64,000 bases of DNA from Afipia sp. Root123D2 (lineage in GTDB: Bacteria; Pseudomonadota; Alphaproteobacteria; Rhizobiales; Xanthobacteraceae). Where the stretch lies: positions 373,476 to 437,475 of the forward strand of contig NZ_LMDP01000001.1 in the NCBI RefSeq assembly GCF_001425835.1, in the 5' to 3' direction. Shown here in pieces: positions 1 to 8,931 of this stretch. A model generated the notes under the pieces. That model saw only the letters and a list, made by a program, of their open reading frames with translations, ran no database searches and was not told the DNA's origin. The translations under genes and the position numbers were made by a program. Every line of letters starts with the position of its first letter. The first letter of the stretch is position 1.

Positions 1-1
1 G

Positions 2-1558
2 GTTGCGACGCCCGCGCCAGAAACCCGCACCGGTGAGTCTGCCAGCGCGCCTGAGAGGCCGTTTGACCCGCCGCCAGCCGGCGCACTTGCGCCTAGCCGG
101 CCGGTCGAACAGTTCGCGCCGGAGGACTTTACCGCCGCCGCTCACCTGGCGGAGCGCGACCAGATCATCGACATCATGTCGCCGACCGATACGGCCGCTG
201 GCCGTGTTGACCATGCCGCGGCAGTGGAAAACCGTGTTGCCAGGATCGACGGCGCCGCTCCGTCCGAAAAACCGGAGCAGAGTGCCGGCTTTACACCATC
301 ACAGATGCGCCGACTGCTCTCAGAGGAGGATGAGCAGATCGTCAACATGTGGCATCACGTTAACGAGCCGATCCCGGCGGAAGCGTCCGAGTTGTTCCGG
401 AACAACATCGCTACAATGCGACGAGATCTCGCGCGCGATGGCTTCGATAAGGCAAGGACCGAAGATGAATTGCGGGACCTGTTGCTCGATCGTCGGTTGT
501 CCGGTGTGCAGCCAACGGCAACGAAGCCGGAAACGGTCGATGTTGAGATCGCGGCAGGACCGAAAATCGCCGCTGCGCGCAAGCCGGTCGATCCTAACGA
601 CGTTGTCACCCAGGAAATCAAGCCGAAAGCCGCCCGCGGCCGCGCCGCCGCGGATCCCAAGACGTGGTCGCTGTTCGAATATCTCGCGGCCAATGGCGGG
701 CTCGCGCCGCACTCCGAGCTTGACGCCATTTTCGGCGGCAAGAAAGGGCCGTTTGTCCCCGGCTTCGGGCCGCTCATTCGCAAGAACGGCCGCACGCTGG
801 ATGATGCCTTTCGTCTCGCCAAGGAAGGCGGATATGCGTTTGATGCCGCCGATGTCACCGGCGCCCAGCTGACCAAGAACTTCAACGAATTGCTGCGCAT
901 GATTGATGAGCAGCAGGCCGGCCGTCGTCAGTATCGCCAGGAGCATCTGCAGGAAACCAAGATCGACGATGCCGAGGAAGCGCACCAGATCATCGGCGCG
1001 CTGGAACAGGAACTGTTCGAAACCGGCGGCGGCAATGTCCACGTCGATCCGGAGCTGGCCGATCGCGTTGTGCAGATCGTCAAGCGCGAGGGCGAAACCG
1101 ATCTTCTCTCGGCCTATGAACGTGCTATCATGGAGGACGCCGAGCGTTACGAGGGGCTGGCCGCGGCCAGGTCGAAAGATGCAGAACTCGCAAAAATCCC
1201 AGGCTGGGACGTTGATGACGCCGGCGCAGCACCGCGCGATGGCGCGGCTGATCCGCAGCAACGCGGGCAAGCCGAACGCGCCGGACAAGCAGACGTCGGA
1301 AACGATGGCGAAGCGGCACGAGACGCTGGCGGCGGCGATCGAGCGGCGCGCCAGCTAGGCGATCCAGCGCTGGCGGCCGATGCCCAGCGCGCCATGGCTG
1401 AGGCCGGCGGCGATCTCGACATCACATTGCAAAATCCGGACGGCACCACGCGCACGCTGAAAGCCAGCGAAGCCTTGCGCGAGGTTGAGGATGATGCGCG
1501 GGCGGCGGATGAACTCAACGCCTGCATTTCCAATGGTGACGAGGAGATACCGTTTTGA
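2..1558 (+). CDS. Phage structural/ejection-type protein, 5' truncated by window edge
   Basis: The reading frame is open from base 2 with no stop, so the gene starts left of the window; an internal ATG at 176 is not needed as a start. The visible 518 residues are acidic and alanine-rich. They begin with a Pro/Ala-rich stretch, then a helical central part, a low-complexity Gly/Ala/Arg segment (about residues 405-455), and a C-terminal motif of the type NPDGTTRTL followed by acidic helices. Such tails occur in large virion-associated phage proteins that are injected with DNA. It overlaps the next gene by four bases and probably forms one transcription unit with it. I do not recognise a catalytic domain; function is inferred from position. 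Confidence 0.75.
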   Translation, partial: VATPAPETRTGESASAPERPFDPPPAGALAPSRPVEQFAPEDFTAAAHLAERDQIIDIMSPTDTAAGRVDHAAAVENRVARIDGAAPSEKPEQSAGFTPSQMRRLLSEEDEQIVNMWHHVNEPIPAEASELFRNNIATMRRDLARDGFDKARTEDELRDLLLDRRLSGVQPTATKPETVDVEIAAGPKIAAARKPVDPNDVVTQEIKPKAARGRAAADPKTWSLFEYLAANGGLAPHSELDAIFGGKKGPFVPGFGPLIRKNGRTLDDAFRLAKEGGYAFDAADVTGAQLTKNFNELLRMIDEQQAGRRQYRQEHLQETKIDDAEEAHQIIGALEQELFETGGGNVHVDPELADRVVQIVKREGETDLLSAYERAIMEDAERYEGLAAARSKDAELAKIPGWDVDDAGAAPRDGAADPQQRGQAERAGQADVGNDGEAARDAGGGDRAARQLGDPALAADAQRAMAEAGGDLDITLQNPDGTTRTLKASEALREVEDDARAADELNACISNGDEEIPF

Positions 1559-4158
1559 CCGCGCGCAAATGCTTTGTTCGCAAGATCTCGGCCGGCAAGG
1601 TGTCGTCGCGATCCGGCCGCCAGATCCTCGATATGATGAACGCCTTCGAGGAGGAGTATCAGCGCACGCTGGGCGATGCCGCCGGCGGCCGCCAGGCGGC
1701 GCTCGATGCCGCCGAAATCGCCAAGAGTGAAGCGGCGCGCAAGGCCGATCAGACACGCGGCAGCATCATCGCACAGTCGAACGTGCTGCGCTCGATCGCG
1801 GCTTATGACGGCACCGTTGTGCAACTGCGCGAGACACCCGGAGATCTCGGTTTCGGCAACAAGGCGCCGCCGACGCTGGGCAAGGATCAATCGACGCTGG
1901 GCTTCGCGGTGCGCTCGCTGCTGGCGCGAGATCCCTTCGAGATCTCCAGCTGGAACAACGTGCACTACCTTGCGCGTAACATCCGCGGCGTCGCTCACGC
2001 GGCATTCGCGGACACGATCGAATTCCTGCGACCGAAAAAACTTGGCTTCCAGGCCGAGGCGACGCGCGAGCTGGACGTGCTGCGCGCGGTTTACGGTCAG
2101 GGCACCACGCAGCCCGAGGCCGGCCTTGCCGCCCAGGCATGGGCCAAGGTCGCCAAAAGCCTCGGCGATCAGTATCGCGCAGCCGGTGGCGTGCTGGCCG
2201 AACGCGAAAACTGGCGGCTGCCCAACCCGGCGATCGATGCCGCGAAGGTGCGCGCGCTGGGCGCCGATCGTTTCCGCCAGCTGGTGCGCGACCATGCCGA
2301 TCGCGCCGACATGCTCGACTGGGACACCGGCGCGCCGCTGAACGACGCCCGGTTTAATCAGCTGCTCGACAGCGTCACGTCCGACATCATCGACGGTCCG
2401 CAAGGGCCGGTGACGGCCGCGCGATCGGGGCGGCCGATGCTCGCCAACCAGCGCGACATGGCCCGGTTCTTTTCGTGGAAAAGCGCGGAGAGCTGGCAGG
2501 CGATCGCCGACGCCGTCGGCACGCATCAGAGCGTGTTCGAGACCATGACAAACCACATCAAGGGCATGGCCGACGACATCGCGGCGCTGCGTGTGCTGGG
2601 GCCAAATCCGGAAGCGACCAAAACATTTATCCACAATCTTTTTGACCGCGAGGCGGCGCGCCTGGCGGTGACGGCTGGCGCCAACGCGACGCCGGCGGAT
2701 CTCGCCGCGGCGGTCAAGACCAATCGGGGGATCGAAAGCCGCATCAAGCTGGAGAAGCGGCTGTTCGACGATCTCTACGCCGAAGTCACCGGATCCAATC
2801 AGGTCGCGGTCAATACGACATTCGCAACAGGGATGGCGAATGCGCGGCACTGGCTGTCCGCGACCCAGCTGGGCTCGGCGATTATTTCGTCGTTCACTGA
2901 TCCGGGCTCGCTCGCCATGGTGGCGCGCTTCAACGGCCTGCCGGTGATGAACACGCTGCAGCGCGCAACCGCGATGATGACCGAAAAGGGCAGCGAGATT
3001 TTCGTCGCCCAGCAGGGACTGGTGCTCGACAGTCTCGCGCACGCGGCCGGTCAGGTCGACCGGATCATGGGTGAGGAGATCCGGACCGGCCTCGCGCAAA
3101 AACTCTCGAGCGCCAATATCCGCGCCTCGGGCCTGCGCAAGTGGACGGCGATGCTGCGCGGCGCGTTCGGACTGGAAATGATGGCGCATGTCGCACGTGA
3201 GCGCGGCAAGGCCTTCGCCGCGTTGTCGGATGAATTCCGCGGCGCGCTGTCCCGGTACGGCATCGCGGAGGGCGACTGGGATCTGATCCGTGCCACGGCG
3301 CCGCATGAGCCGCAGCCCAATGCAGTGCTCGTCAGGCCGATCGACATCGCAGAGGGCGCCACCCCGGCGCACCGCGCCGCCGCGGACAAGTTCCAGCGGA
3401 TGATCGACACCGAAATGGATTATGCGGTGATCGAAGGCGATCCGGTAACGCGCGCGCTGATGATCGGTGACAGCAAGCCGGGCTCGCTCGGCGGTGAAAC
3501 CCGCCGCGCCGTCAGCATGTACCGTTCGTTTCCGGCCACCTTCGTGATGATGCACTTCTCGCGGGCGGCCGCGCGCGGCTGGGACGGCTCGCGCCTGGCA
3601 CATTCTGCATTGGCGTTCTCGGTCATGACGGCGCTGGGCGTGTTGTCGATGCAGACCAAGGAGGTCGCCAGCGGCCGCGACCCGTTGTCGCTGGATCCGA
3701 CCACGGGCAACGGCCTGCGGGCTTGGGGCAAGGCGGTGCTGCAGGGCGGCGGCTTCGGCGTGTTCGGCGACATCCTGTTTCTCGACCAGACCCGCTACGG
3801 CAACTCCTGGGCGGCGACGCTGGCCGGCCCGCTGGCATCGTCGGCCGAAAGCATCCTGGGCGATTTCGTCATCAAGAACATCCAGCAGGCAGGCAAGGGT
3901 CAGGAAACGCACTTCGCCGGCGATGCTTTGTATGCGCTCGGCCGCCACATCCCCGGATCGTCGCTGTGGTTCTCGCGGCTGGCATTTCAGCGCGGCGTCC
4001 TCGATCAGCTGGCATTGATGGCGGATCCGCGCGCCCGCGAGCGCTTTGCCAGGATCGAAGGGCAGGCCAAGAAGGAGTGGGGGCAGGACTACTGGCTGCC
4101 GCCGGGTCGCACCGAAACCCGCCGCGCGCCGAACTTCGGGGCGATCGTGGGCAACTAG
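1555..4158 (+). CDS. Large phage virion protein, probable internal/ejection protein
   Basis: 867 residues starting at TTG, whose last two bases sit in the stop codon of the previous gene (TTGA overlap). GAGGAG lies at a suitable distance upstream. The protein is mostly helical and alanine-rich. The last third has hydrophobic stretches, including one around the segment AFSVMTALGVLSM and Gly-rich runs near VLQGGGFGVFGDILF, which could insert in a membrane. Size, position just before the tail-fibre genes and the amphipathic C-terminus fit the internal core/ejection proteins of T7-like phages. Homology to a named family cannot be confirmed by eye. A very long antisense reading frame covers most of it and is a codon-bias shadow. 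Confidence 0.8.
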   Translation: MTARKCFVRKISAGKVSSRSGRQILDMMNAFEEEYQRTLGDAAGGRQAALDAAEIAKSEAARKADQTRGSIIAQSNVLRSIAAYDGTVVQLRETPGDLGFGNKAPPTLGKDQSTLGFAVRSLLARDPFEISSWNNVHYLARNIRGVAHAAFADTIEFLRPKKLGFQAEATRELDVLRAVYGQGTTQPEAGLAAQAWAKVAKSLGDQYRAAGGVLAERENWRLPNPAIDAAKVRALGADRFRQLVRDHADRADMLDWDTGAPLNDARFNQLLDSVTSDIIDGPQGPVTAARSGRPMLANQRDMARFFSWKSAESWQAIADAVGTHQSVFETMTNHIKGMADDIAALRVLGPNPEATKTFIHNLFDREAARLAVTAGANATPADLAAAVKTNRGIESRIKLEKRLFDDLYAEVTGSNQVAVNTTFATGMANARHWLSATQLGSAIISSFTDPGSLAMVARFNGLPVMNTLQRATAMMTEKGSEIFVAQQGLVLDSLAHAAGQVDRIMGEEIRTGLAQKLSSANIRASGLRKWTAMLRGAFGLEMMAHVARERGKAFAALSDEFRGALSRYGIAEGDWDLIRATAPHEPQPNAVLVRPIDIAEGATPAHRAAADKFQRMIDTEMDYAVIEGDPVTRALMIGDSKPGSLGGETRRAVSMYRSFPATFVMMHFSRAAARGWDGSRLAHSALAFSVMTALGVLSMQTKEVASGRDPLSLDPTTGNGLRAWGKAVLQGGGFGVFGDILFLDQTRYGNSWAATLAGPLASSAESILGDFVIKNIQQAGKGQETHFAGDALYALGRHIPGSSLWFSRLAFQRGVLDQLALMADPRARERFARIEGQAKKEWGQDYWLPPGRTETRRAPNFGAIVGN

Positions 4159-4165
4159 CGCACGC

Positions 4166-4197
4166 TTGACGCCGCCGGTCCGCCCGTACCTTGCGGG
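4166..4197 (+). promoter_or_regulatory. Phage leader: CGCTTGACG motif plus small hairpin before tail-fibre gene
   Basis: The 40-base gap after the ejection gene contains ACGCTTGACG (4163-4172), which recurs in the leader of the endolysin gene at 6990. It is followed by an inverted repeat GCCCG-N7-CGGGC ending right at the ATG. TTGAC with TACCTT 15-16 bases downstream resembles a weak sigma70 promoter. There is no purine-rich ribosome site before the ATG. Function is inferred. Confidence 0.35.
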
Positions 4198-4198
4198 C

Positions 4199-4897
4199 AT
4201 GACAGTCGCCACAGAAGCCTCATATGCGGAACTGATCTACACCGGCGTGGAGACGATCTTCACGCCGGGCATGCAGGCGCAGCAACAGGCTGACGTCCAT
4301 TGCGGCTATTTGGATGGTGACGGATTGTCCGTCGAATTGATCCGCGGCACGCATTTCACCGTGACGCTTGATAGCTCCGCGGCAGTAACGATCGGCCGCA
4401 TTGCCTTTCCGATTGCAAGCGCGCTGAGCCCGCTGACAATCTGGGTCGAGCGCATCACGCCGGCCGTCCAGGGCACTGATTTCAAAAATCTGAACCGCTT
4501 CAACCCGGAGGTTCACCAGCAGATTGCGGACGCTGGCGCGATGCGTGACGCCGAGTTGCGCAATCGGCAGAACCGCACGGTCACGCCCTTTGCTGTTAGT
4601 GAAACGGCGGTGGACTTCCGGTCGCGGCGATTGAAGGCCGCAGATCCGATACAACCGGAAGATCTCGTTACCAAGCAATATTCGGACGATCACACCGGCA
4701 CCGCGGCGCAGGAAGCCGCTGAGGCTGCGCGCGATATTGCGGTCGCAGCAGCGGAAACCGCATCCGCGGATGCGCAGTCCGCGGCAGGATCAGCCAACGC
4801 AGCCGAGGGCTATGCGGCGATCCTCGAAAATCCTGACTACGGCTTCTACGTCGATGCACCCACTGAAACCCGCGACTATGGGACATATGCGCCATGA
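4199..4897 (+). CDS. Phage tail-fibre N-terminal/adaptor-like protein
   Basis: 232 residues from ATG at 4199; the frame is open further upstream but inside the previous gene. The first ~110 residues form a beta-rich domain beginning YAELIYTGVETIFTPGM, similar in style to the virion-binding N-terminal domain of T7-type tail fibres. It is followed by LNRFNPEVHQQIADAGAMRDAEL, a typical linker, the phrase LVTKQYSDDH, and an Ala/Glu-rich coiled coil (about residues 165-205). No receptor-binding C-terminal domain is present, so it may be an adaptor that holds the spike encoded next. The ATGA overlap with the next gene suggests translational coupling. Confidence 0.7.
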   Translation: MTVATEASYAELIYTGVETIFTPGMQAQQQADVHCGYLDGDGLSVELIRGTHFTVTLDSSAAVTIGRIAFPIASALSPLTIWVERITPAVQGTDFKNLNRFNPEVHQQIADAGAMRDAELRNRQNRTVTPFAVSETAVDFRSRRLKAADPIQPEDLVTKQYSDDHTGTAAQEAAEAARDIAVAAAETASADAQSAAGSANAAEGYAAILENPDYGFYVDAPTETRDYGTYAP

Positions 4898-6978
4898 GCA
4901 TTCGCGTTCAACACATCCGCGGCAGCACGGCCGAGGTTGAAGGAGTGACACCAAACCCGGCGGAAGTCGGCTACGATACCGAAAAGCAAGAGCTGCACGT
5001 CGGGAACGGCTCGACCGCCGGCGGCATCCGCCTCGCCAAGAAAAATATCCGCGAGATCCTCGCGCCGGCGGAGATAACCGCGGACGTTGTCGATTTTAAT
5101 CCGACCGGCCTGAAGCACGCCGGTCATCTGGTCTTGACGAGCGACGCTGCGCGCGAGTTCACCGGCATGGTGCCGACCACAGCGACTGAGACAACCAACG
5201 GCCGCGAGATCACGATCTACAATGCCGGCAGCTTCAACCTCACGCTGAAGAACGCCAGCGCTTCTTCGAGCGCCGCCAATCGTTTCGATCTCGGCGGCGC
5301 CGACATCGTGCTTTCGCCAAAGACTTCCGCCAGCTTGCGCTATCGCAATGCGATCTCGCGCTGGGAGTTGGTGGCGCAAACCGCCGGCGCCGCGGTGTCG
5401 GCCGAGGCCGTCATTGCCCGCACACTCGCAACATCGTCGCAGGGCTTCTCTCTCATCAACGGCGTCATCACTTCAAGCGTCGGCTCTGGCGCGCTGACTG
5501 TTGCGATCAAGACACTGGCCGGTAATGATCCGTCAAGCTCGGATCCGGTGCACGTGATTGTGCGCTCGGCCGCCTTGGGCGACGGCGGGTTCACCATGAT
5601 GTCGTTAACGGCGGCGACGTCGTTGGTGATCTCATCCGGATCTTCGCTCGGCACCACCAATGCCGCGCCGTTCTCGCTGTGGCTGATCGGCTTCAACGAT
5701 GCCGGAACGTTCCGGCTGGGTGCGATTAACGCGGGCCGCGGTGCGGCTTCACTGCCGATGCTGGCGCCCAACAGCCTGCTGTCCGCGACAGCCGAAGGCG
5801 GGGCCGGCGCGGCCGACAGTTCTCTCACGGTCTATGCGGGGACGAGCGTCGCTTCGAAACCGTTCGCGGTTCTTGGCTATCTCGACTGGTCAAGCGGGCT
5901 CACCGCCGCCGGCACGTGGGATGCGGTGCCCACAACAGTGCAACCTTTTCACAACGGCATTGCGCTGCCTGGCGCCGGGTTAGCCGCGATCGCGCGTAAG
6001 TCCACCGGCATGATCGGCGGGTCGATTGTCGAAAGTCATTCCGGCAACGCCGTGACCTTCGCGGTCAAGACCGCGTCAGGCCGGGATCCATCGTTGGCCG
6101 AGCCGGTCGTTTTCGTGTTTCACAGCGGTAGCGGCGGTTACACCGTGCGGCCGGTCGTGTCGGCATTGTTGCTGACGATCTCGTCCGGATCCGTGATGGG
6201 CGTGCCCGCCAACGCAACCGCGTTTCGTCTTTGGCTGCTGGCGATCGATACCGGATCCGCCGTGGTGCTCGGTGCGGTCAATTGTCTCAATGGCGGCAGC
6301 ATTCGCGGCCTGCCCGATGGCTTGCCGATTTCGACAACGGCAGAGGGCGGCGCCGGCGGCGCTGACAGCAACCAAGTCGTTTATTCGACGGCGGCGCAAT
6401 CGTCAAAATATTTCTGCCTCATCGGCTTTGCGGACTACGACACCGGCCTCACATCGGTCGGCACGTGGGATGCCGCGCCCTCGCGCATGGTGCTGCATGG
6501 CCCTGGCGTGCCGCGGCCGGGCGAGGCGACAGGAAATCGATCGGTTACTACATCAGGAAATCTTCTTACCGCAAACAATGCGATCCCGAATGACGATACG
6601 ATCCCGCAGATCACCGAGGGAATGGCGGTTTTATCGACGGATATCGTCCCGACAGCCGCAGCCAACCTTCTCGACATTGAAGGGTTTGTCGCCGCCTGCA
6701 GTCATGGTACGGCCGGCACGCTGTATTCCCTGTTCATCTGCCGCGACAGCGGATCGGATGCGCTGTTTTCATCGCGCGAGCGGATCAGCTCATCCGGTGA
6801 AAATCGACACCTCAGTGTAAAGGGGTCCGTTCTTGCGGGCGCCACCGCCAGCACCACGTTCAAACTCCGCACCGGTGCGCCTGCCGCAGGCACGTTCACC
6901 GTCAATGGGGAGGGCGGATCACGTTACTATGGCGGAACGCTCGCGACATTTGTGGCCGCGCGAGAAATCATGGGCTGA
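4894..6978 (+). CDS. Phage tail spike/receptor-binding protein with two internal repeats
   Basis: 694 residues, starting in an ATGA overlap with the tail-fibre adaptor. Residues 1-45 resemble the phage tail N-terminal domain of the Mtd/hyaluronidase type (IRGSTAEVEG...AEVGYDTEKQELHVGNGST). Residues ~60-165 are beta-rich. Two long repeats follow, about residues 184-361 and 371-543. Both contain a TAEGGAG(A/G)ADS box, a GF/GYLDWSSGLT-like box and TWDA(V/A)P. The C-terminal ~150 residues form a separate domain rich in Gly/Ser/Thr. This is the expected layout of a trimeric beta-structured receptor-binding protein. Host receptor unknown. Confidence 0.75.
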   Translation: MSIRVQHIRGSTAEVEGVTPNPAEVGYDTEKQELHVGNGSTAGGIRLAKKNIREILAPAEITADVVDFNPTGLKHAGHLVLTSDAAREFTGMVPTTATETTNGREITIYNAGSFNLTLKNASASSSAANRFDLGGADIVLSPKTSASLRYRNAISRWELVAQTAGAAVSAEAVIARTLATSSQGFSLINGVITSSVGSGALTVAIKTLAGNDPSSSDPVHVIVRSAALGDGGFTMMSLTAATSLVISSGSSLGTTNAAPFSLWLIGFNDAGTFRLGAINAGRGAASLPMLAPNSLLSATAEGGAGAADSSLTVYAGTSVASKPFAVLGYLDWSSGLTAAGTWDAVPTTVQPFHNGIALPGAGLAAIARKSTGMIGGSIVESHSGNAVTFAVKTASGRDPSLAEPVVFVFHSGSGGYTVRPVVSALLLTISSGSVMGVPANATAFRLWLLAIDTGSAVVLGAVNCLNGGSIRGLPDGLPISTTAEGGAGGADSNQVVYSTAAQSSKYFCLIGFADYDTGLTSVGTWDAAPSRMVLHGPGVPRPGEATGNRSVTTSGNLLTANNAIPNDDTIPQITEGMAVLSTDIVPTAAANLLDIEGFVAACSHGTAGTLYSLFICRDSGSDALFSSRERISSSGENRHLSVKGSVLAGATASTTFKLRTGAPAAGTFTVNGEGGSRYYGGTLATFVAAREIMG
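5443..6522 (+). repeat. Tandem protein-level repeat in tail spike (2 copies of ~175 aa)
   Basis: Copy 1 spans about 5443-5976 and copy 2 about 6004-6522. The repeat is clear at protein level (shared TAEGGAG, GTWDA, SSGS and LWL(I/L) boxes in the same order) but diverged at DNA level, so it is an old duplication. Confidence 0.8.
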
Positions 6979-7014
6979 TAGCGCTACAACGCTTGACGGC
7001 GCGTGACCGGCCTC

Positions 7015-7040
7015 ACTCTCCCAGCAACAGCAGGGAGAGT
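7015..7040 (+). promoter_or_regulatory. Hairpin that covers the endolysin ribosome-binding site
   Basis: ACTCTCCC (7015-7022) and GGGAGAGT (7033-7040) form a perfect 8-bp stem with a 10-base loop. The 3' arm is the Shine-Dalgarno sequence of the endolysin gene (ATG at 7045). Folding would hide the ribosome site. CGCTTGACG lies upstream at about 6990-6998. Confidence 0.55.
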
Positions 7041-7044
7041 TTCC

Positions 7045-7716
7045 ATGGAGCCAGCGTCCATTCGCTACAAAAACCCCGGCGCGATGTGGGGCAGTGCGCT
7101 CGCCATCAAGTGGGGCGCGCAGAAGAAGGCCGTCACGCTCAACGACGGCAAGGGGCAGGGAAACAATATCGCGGTTTTTCCGACCTATGTTGCCGGCATT
7201 TGTGCGCAGCTCGACCTGTGGCGCACGTCGAAGAACTACCGCAACAAGCGCCTCGCCGACGCGATCGCGATCTGGTCAGGCCACAACAACGTCGAGAGCT
7301 ATATCAAGTTCGTACTGGCGCGCGTGCCGGGCATGACCCGCGACACCATCATGAACGATGAATTCTGGCGGAGCGCAAAGGGCGTCGCCTTCCTGAAAGC
7401 GCAGGCCTGGCATGAAGCGGGCAAGCGCTATCCCGCACCCGACGCCGATTGGATCGAGGCGCAGCGCCGCGTGTTCTCCGGTGTCCCGACGAAGGCCACG
7501 GTCAAGAAGGCCGCGGTGTCACTGGTCTCCGGCACGGCCTCGGGCACCGTCGCGGGCACCCAATCGGGCCTTAGCCTGCCGGTCGCATTTGCGATCGGTC
7601 TCGCCGTCGCACTCGCGATCTTCCTGGTGTGGAAGTTCAAGCCGAAGAAGGCGGAGCATGACACGCCGCACCCTGACGCTGTCGCGCCGGTGAATGTTGA
7701 GGGAGCCTCGGTATGA
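7045..7716 (+). CDS. Phage endolysin/muramidase-like protein with C-terminal membrane anchor
   Basis: 223 residues from ATG 7045, chosen over an in-frame upstream start because GGGAGAG sits 5 bases before it. The N-terminal ~145 residues start with IRYKNPGAMWG and continue with a pattern seen in small phage lysozyme/transglycosylase-like proteins ('structural protein P5' type): xNPGxx near the start, FPTYVAGICAQLDL and WSGHNNVESYIKFVLARVPGM. A transmembrane helix at about residues 177-196 is followed by Lys residues and a short tail. An endolysin with a C-terminal anchor is unusual; signal-anchor endolysins normally carry the helix at the N-terminus. It overlaps the next gene by ATGA. Cell-wall cleavage is inferred from context and motif style. 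Confidence 0.65.
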   Translation: MEPASIRYKNPGAMWGSALAIKWGAQKKAVTLNDGKGQGNNIAVFPTYVAGICAQLDLWRTSKNYRNKRLADAIAIWSGHNNVESYIKFVLARVPGMTRDTIMNDEFWRSAKGVAFLKAQAWHEAGKRYPAPDADWIEAQRRVFSGVPTKATVKKAAVSLVSGTASGTVAGTQSGLSLPVAFAIGLAVALAIFLVWKFKPKKAEHDTPHPDAVAPVNVEGASV

Positions 7717-8087
7717 GCTGGCCGGTTTTCCTTGCCCTGGTGCTGCCGGGGCTTCTTGTCGGTTACGCGCTGTTCCTGCGGCCGGTGCTGCACGCGATGC
7801 CGACATTCTCGCGGTTCTATGCCGAGGCGGACGGCTTCTGGCAGAAGGTGTGGGCGCTGTGCGGCAAGTCGGTGACGCTCGCGTTTGCCTATGTCATTCA
7901 GGGGATCAGTTGGGCGCTACAGTGGATCGACCCGATTGCCAATTTTCTCGGCGACCCTGACTTCCGTCAGCAGCTCACCGAGACGCTGCAGGCCAACCCG
8001 AAAATCTTGGGCTGGGTTCTGATGGGCATTTCCGCCGTCACCATCGCGGCGCGCATGCGGTCGCTGATGCCAAAGGATGACGACTGA
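7713..8087 (+). CDS. Small phage membrane protein in lysis cassette
   Basis: 124 residues with an N-terminal transmembrane helix (about residues 4-22), an amphipathic middle part (SVTLAFAYVIQGISWALQWI) and another hydrophobic stretch near the C-terminus (ILGWVLMGISAVTIAA), ending with a charged RSLMPKDDD tail. The start is in an ATGA overlap with the endolysin and the stop overlaps the next start, so the three genes are translationally coupled. Size, topology and neighbours fit a holin or antiholin, but no family signature is recognised. Confidence 0.65.
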   Translation: MSWPVFLALVLPGLLVGYALFLRPVLHAMPTFSRFYAEADGFWQKVWALCGKSVTLAFAYVIQGISWALQWIDPIANFLGDPDFRQQLTETLQANPKILGWVLMGISAVTIAARMRSLMPKDDD

Positions 8088-8524
8088 TGCTCACTGCGAT
8101 CCTGGCGTTCTTTCAGGCGATCCCCGCGATCTTCGGCGGCATCAACAACTTTGTCTCCAAGTATTACGACGCCAAGGTGCAGATCACCACGGCGCGCATC
8201 GGCGGCGACGTCACGGTGGCAAAGGCGTTGGTGTCCGGCATCGTTGCCGAAGGCCAGACGCGCGTTGAATTCCTGAAGACTGTCTCACAGAGCAAATTTT
8301 TGATGTGCCTGGTCGGCGGGTTTGCTCTGCCGTGGATCCTCTACGAGTGGAAGGCGGTCGTTTGGGACAATCTCGTTTGCCCTTGGCTCTATGGCAGTCC
8401 TGGCTTCACCCCGCCGATGACGGGCCTCGTGGCCGACTGGTCAGGCGTGATCCTCGCCGGCATCTTCGGCACCGGCTCCGTGATGGCGGTCGGGCAAATG
8501 TTCTTCAATCGTCGCGAGCGATAG
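8087..8524 (+). CDS. Probable holin (three-helix type)
   Basis: 145 residues with start overlapping the previous stop (TGATG). The N-terminus is an amphipathic hydrophobic helix (AILAFFQAIPAIFGGI). A soluble helical region of ~45 residues follows, then hydrophobic helices around FLMCLVGGFALPWILYEW and GVILAGIFGTGSVMAVGQMFF, and a basic C-terminus RRER. This resembles the 3TM holins of phages and gene transfer agents. The assignment rests on topology and lysis-gene context. Confidence 0.6.
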   Translation: MLTAILAFFQAIPAIFGGINNFVSKYYDAKVQITTARIGGDVTVAKALVSGIVAEGQTRVEFLKTVSQSKFLMCLVGGFALPWILYEWKAVVWDNLVCPWLYGSPGFTPPMTGLVADWSGVILAGIFGTGSVMAVGQMFFNRRER

Positions 8525-8586
8525 AACCGCTGCGGCTGCGGCGCGTTGTCTGGGACTGAGCAATGGCAGAGCAGGGTGAGAACGAT

Positions 8587-8928
8587 ATGACCGTCCAGCG
8601 CCCGCGTTTCGATCCAACCATCAATTACGGCCACCTGCTGCAGGTGGGGATGCTCATCCTGACGATTTTCGGATTTGCCTATAAGTTCGGATCGTTCCAG
8701 ACCGAGGTCACCCAGCGGCTCGACGCGGCCGACAAATGGGCGCTGCGCGTGGCGCCGATGATCGACGGGATGAACTCCTCGCAGGCGGTGCAGGATGAGC
8801 GGATCGCCAATCTGTCCTCGGCCGTCGTCGATATCCGCAATTCGAACTCGCAGGTCCTGCTGAAAATCGAGGCGATGCGCGATGATCTGGCCGGCATCAA
8901 GGTGAGGCTGCAGGCCACGCCGAAATAG
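8587..8928 (+). CDS. Phage membrane-anchored coiled-coil protein, possible spanin-like
   Basis: 113 residues from ATG 8587, preferred because AGGGTGAG lies 6 bases upstream; an in-frame ATG at 8563 would add eight residues. It has one transmembrane helix (HLLQVGMLILTIFGFAYKFG) near the N-terminus, then a helical region with heptad-like spacing (about residues 40-105). Type II N-in orientation, a single helix and a coiled coil after the lysis genes fit an inner-membrane spanin or Rz-like factor. No outer-membrane lipoprotein partner is visible. It is the last gene before the attachment site. Confidence 0.6.
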   Translation: MTVQRPRFDPTINYGHLLQVGMLILTIFGFAYKFGSFQTEVTQRLDAADKWALRVAPMIDGMNSSQAVQDERIANLSSAVVDIRNSNSQVLLKIEAMRDDLAGIKVRLQATPK

Positions 8929-8931
8929 ACC

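Noticed and set aside
1147..4212. 1021-codon open frame on the minus strand
   Set aside because: Antisense to the phage ejection gene; arginine/histidine-rich translation without domains; a by-product of high-GC codon use.
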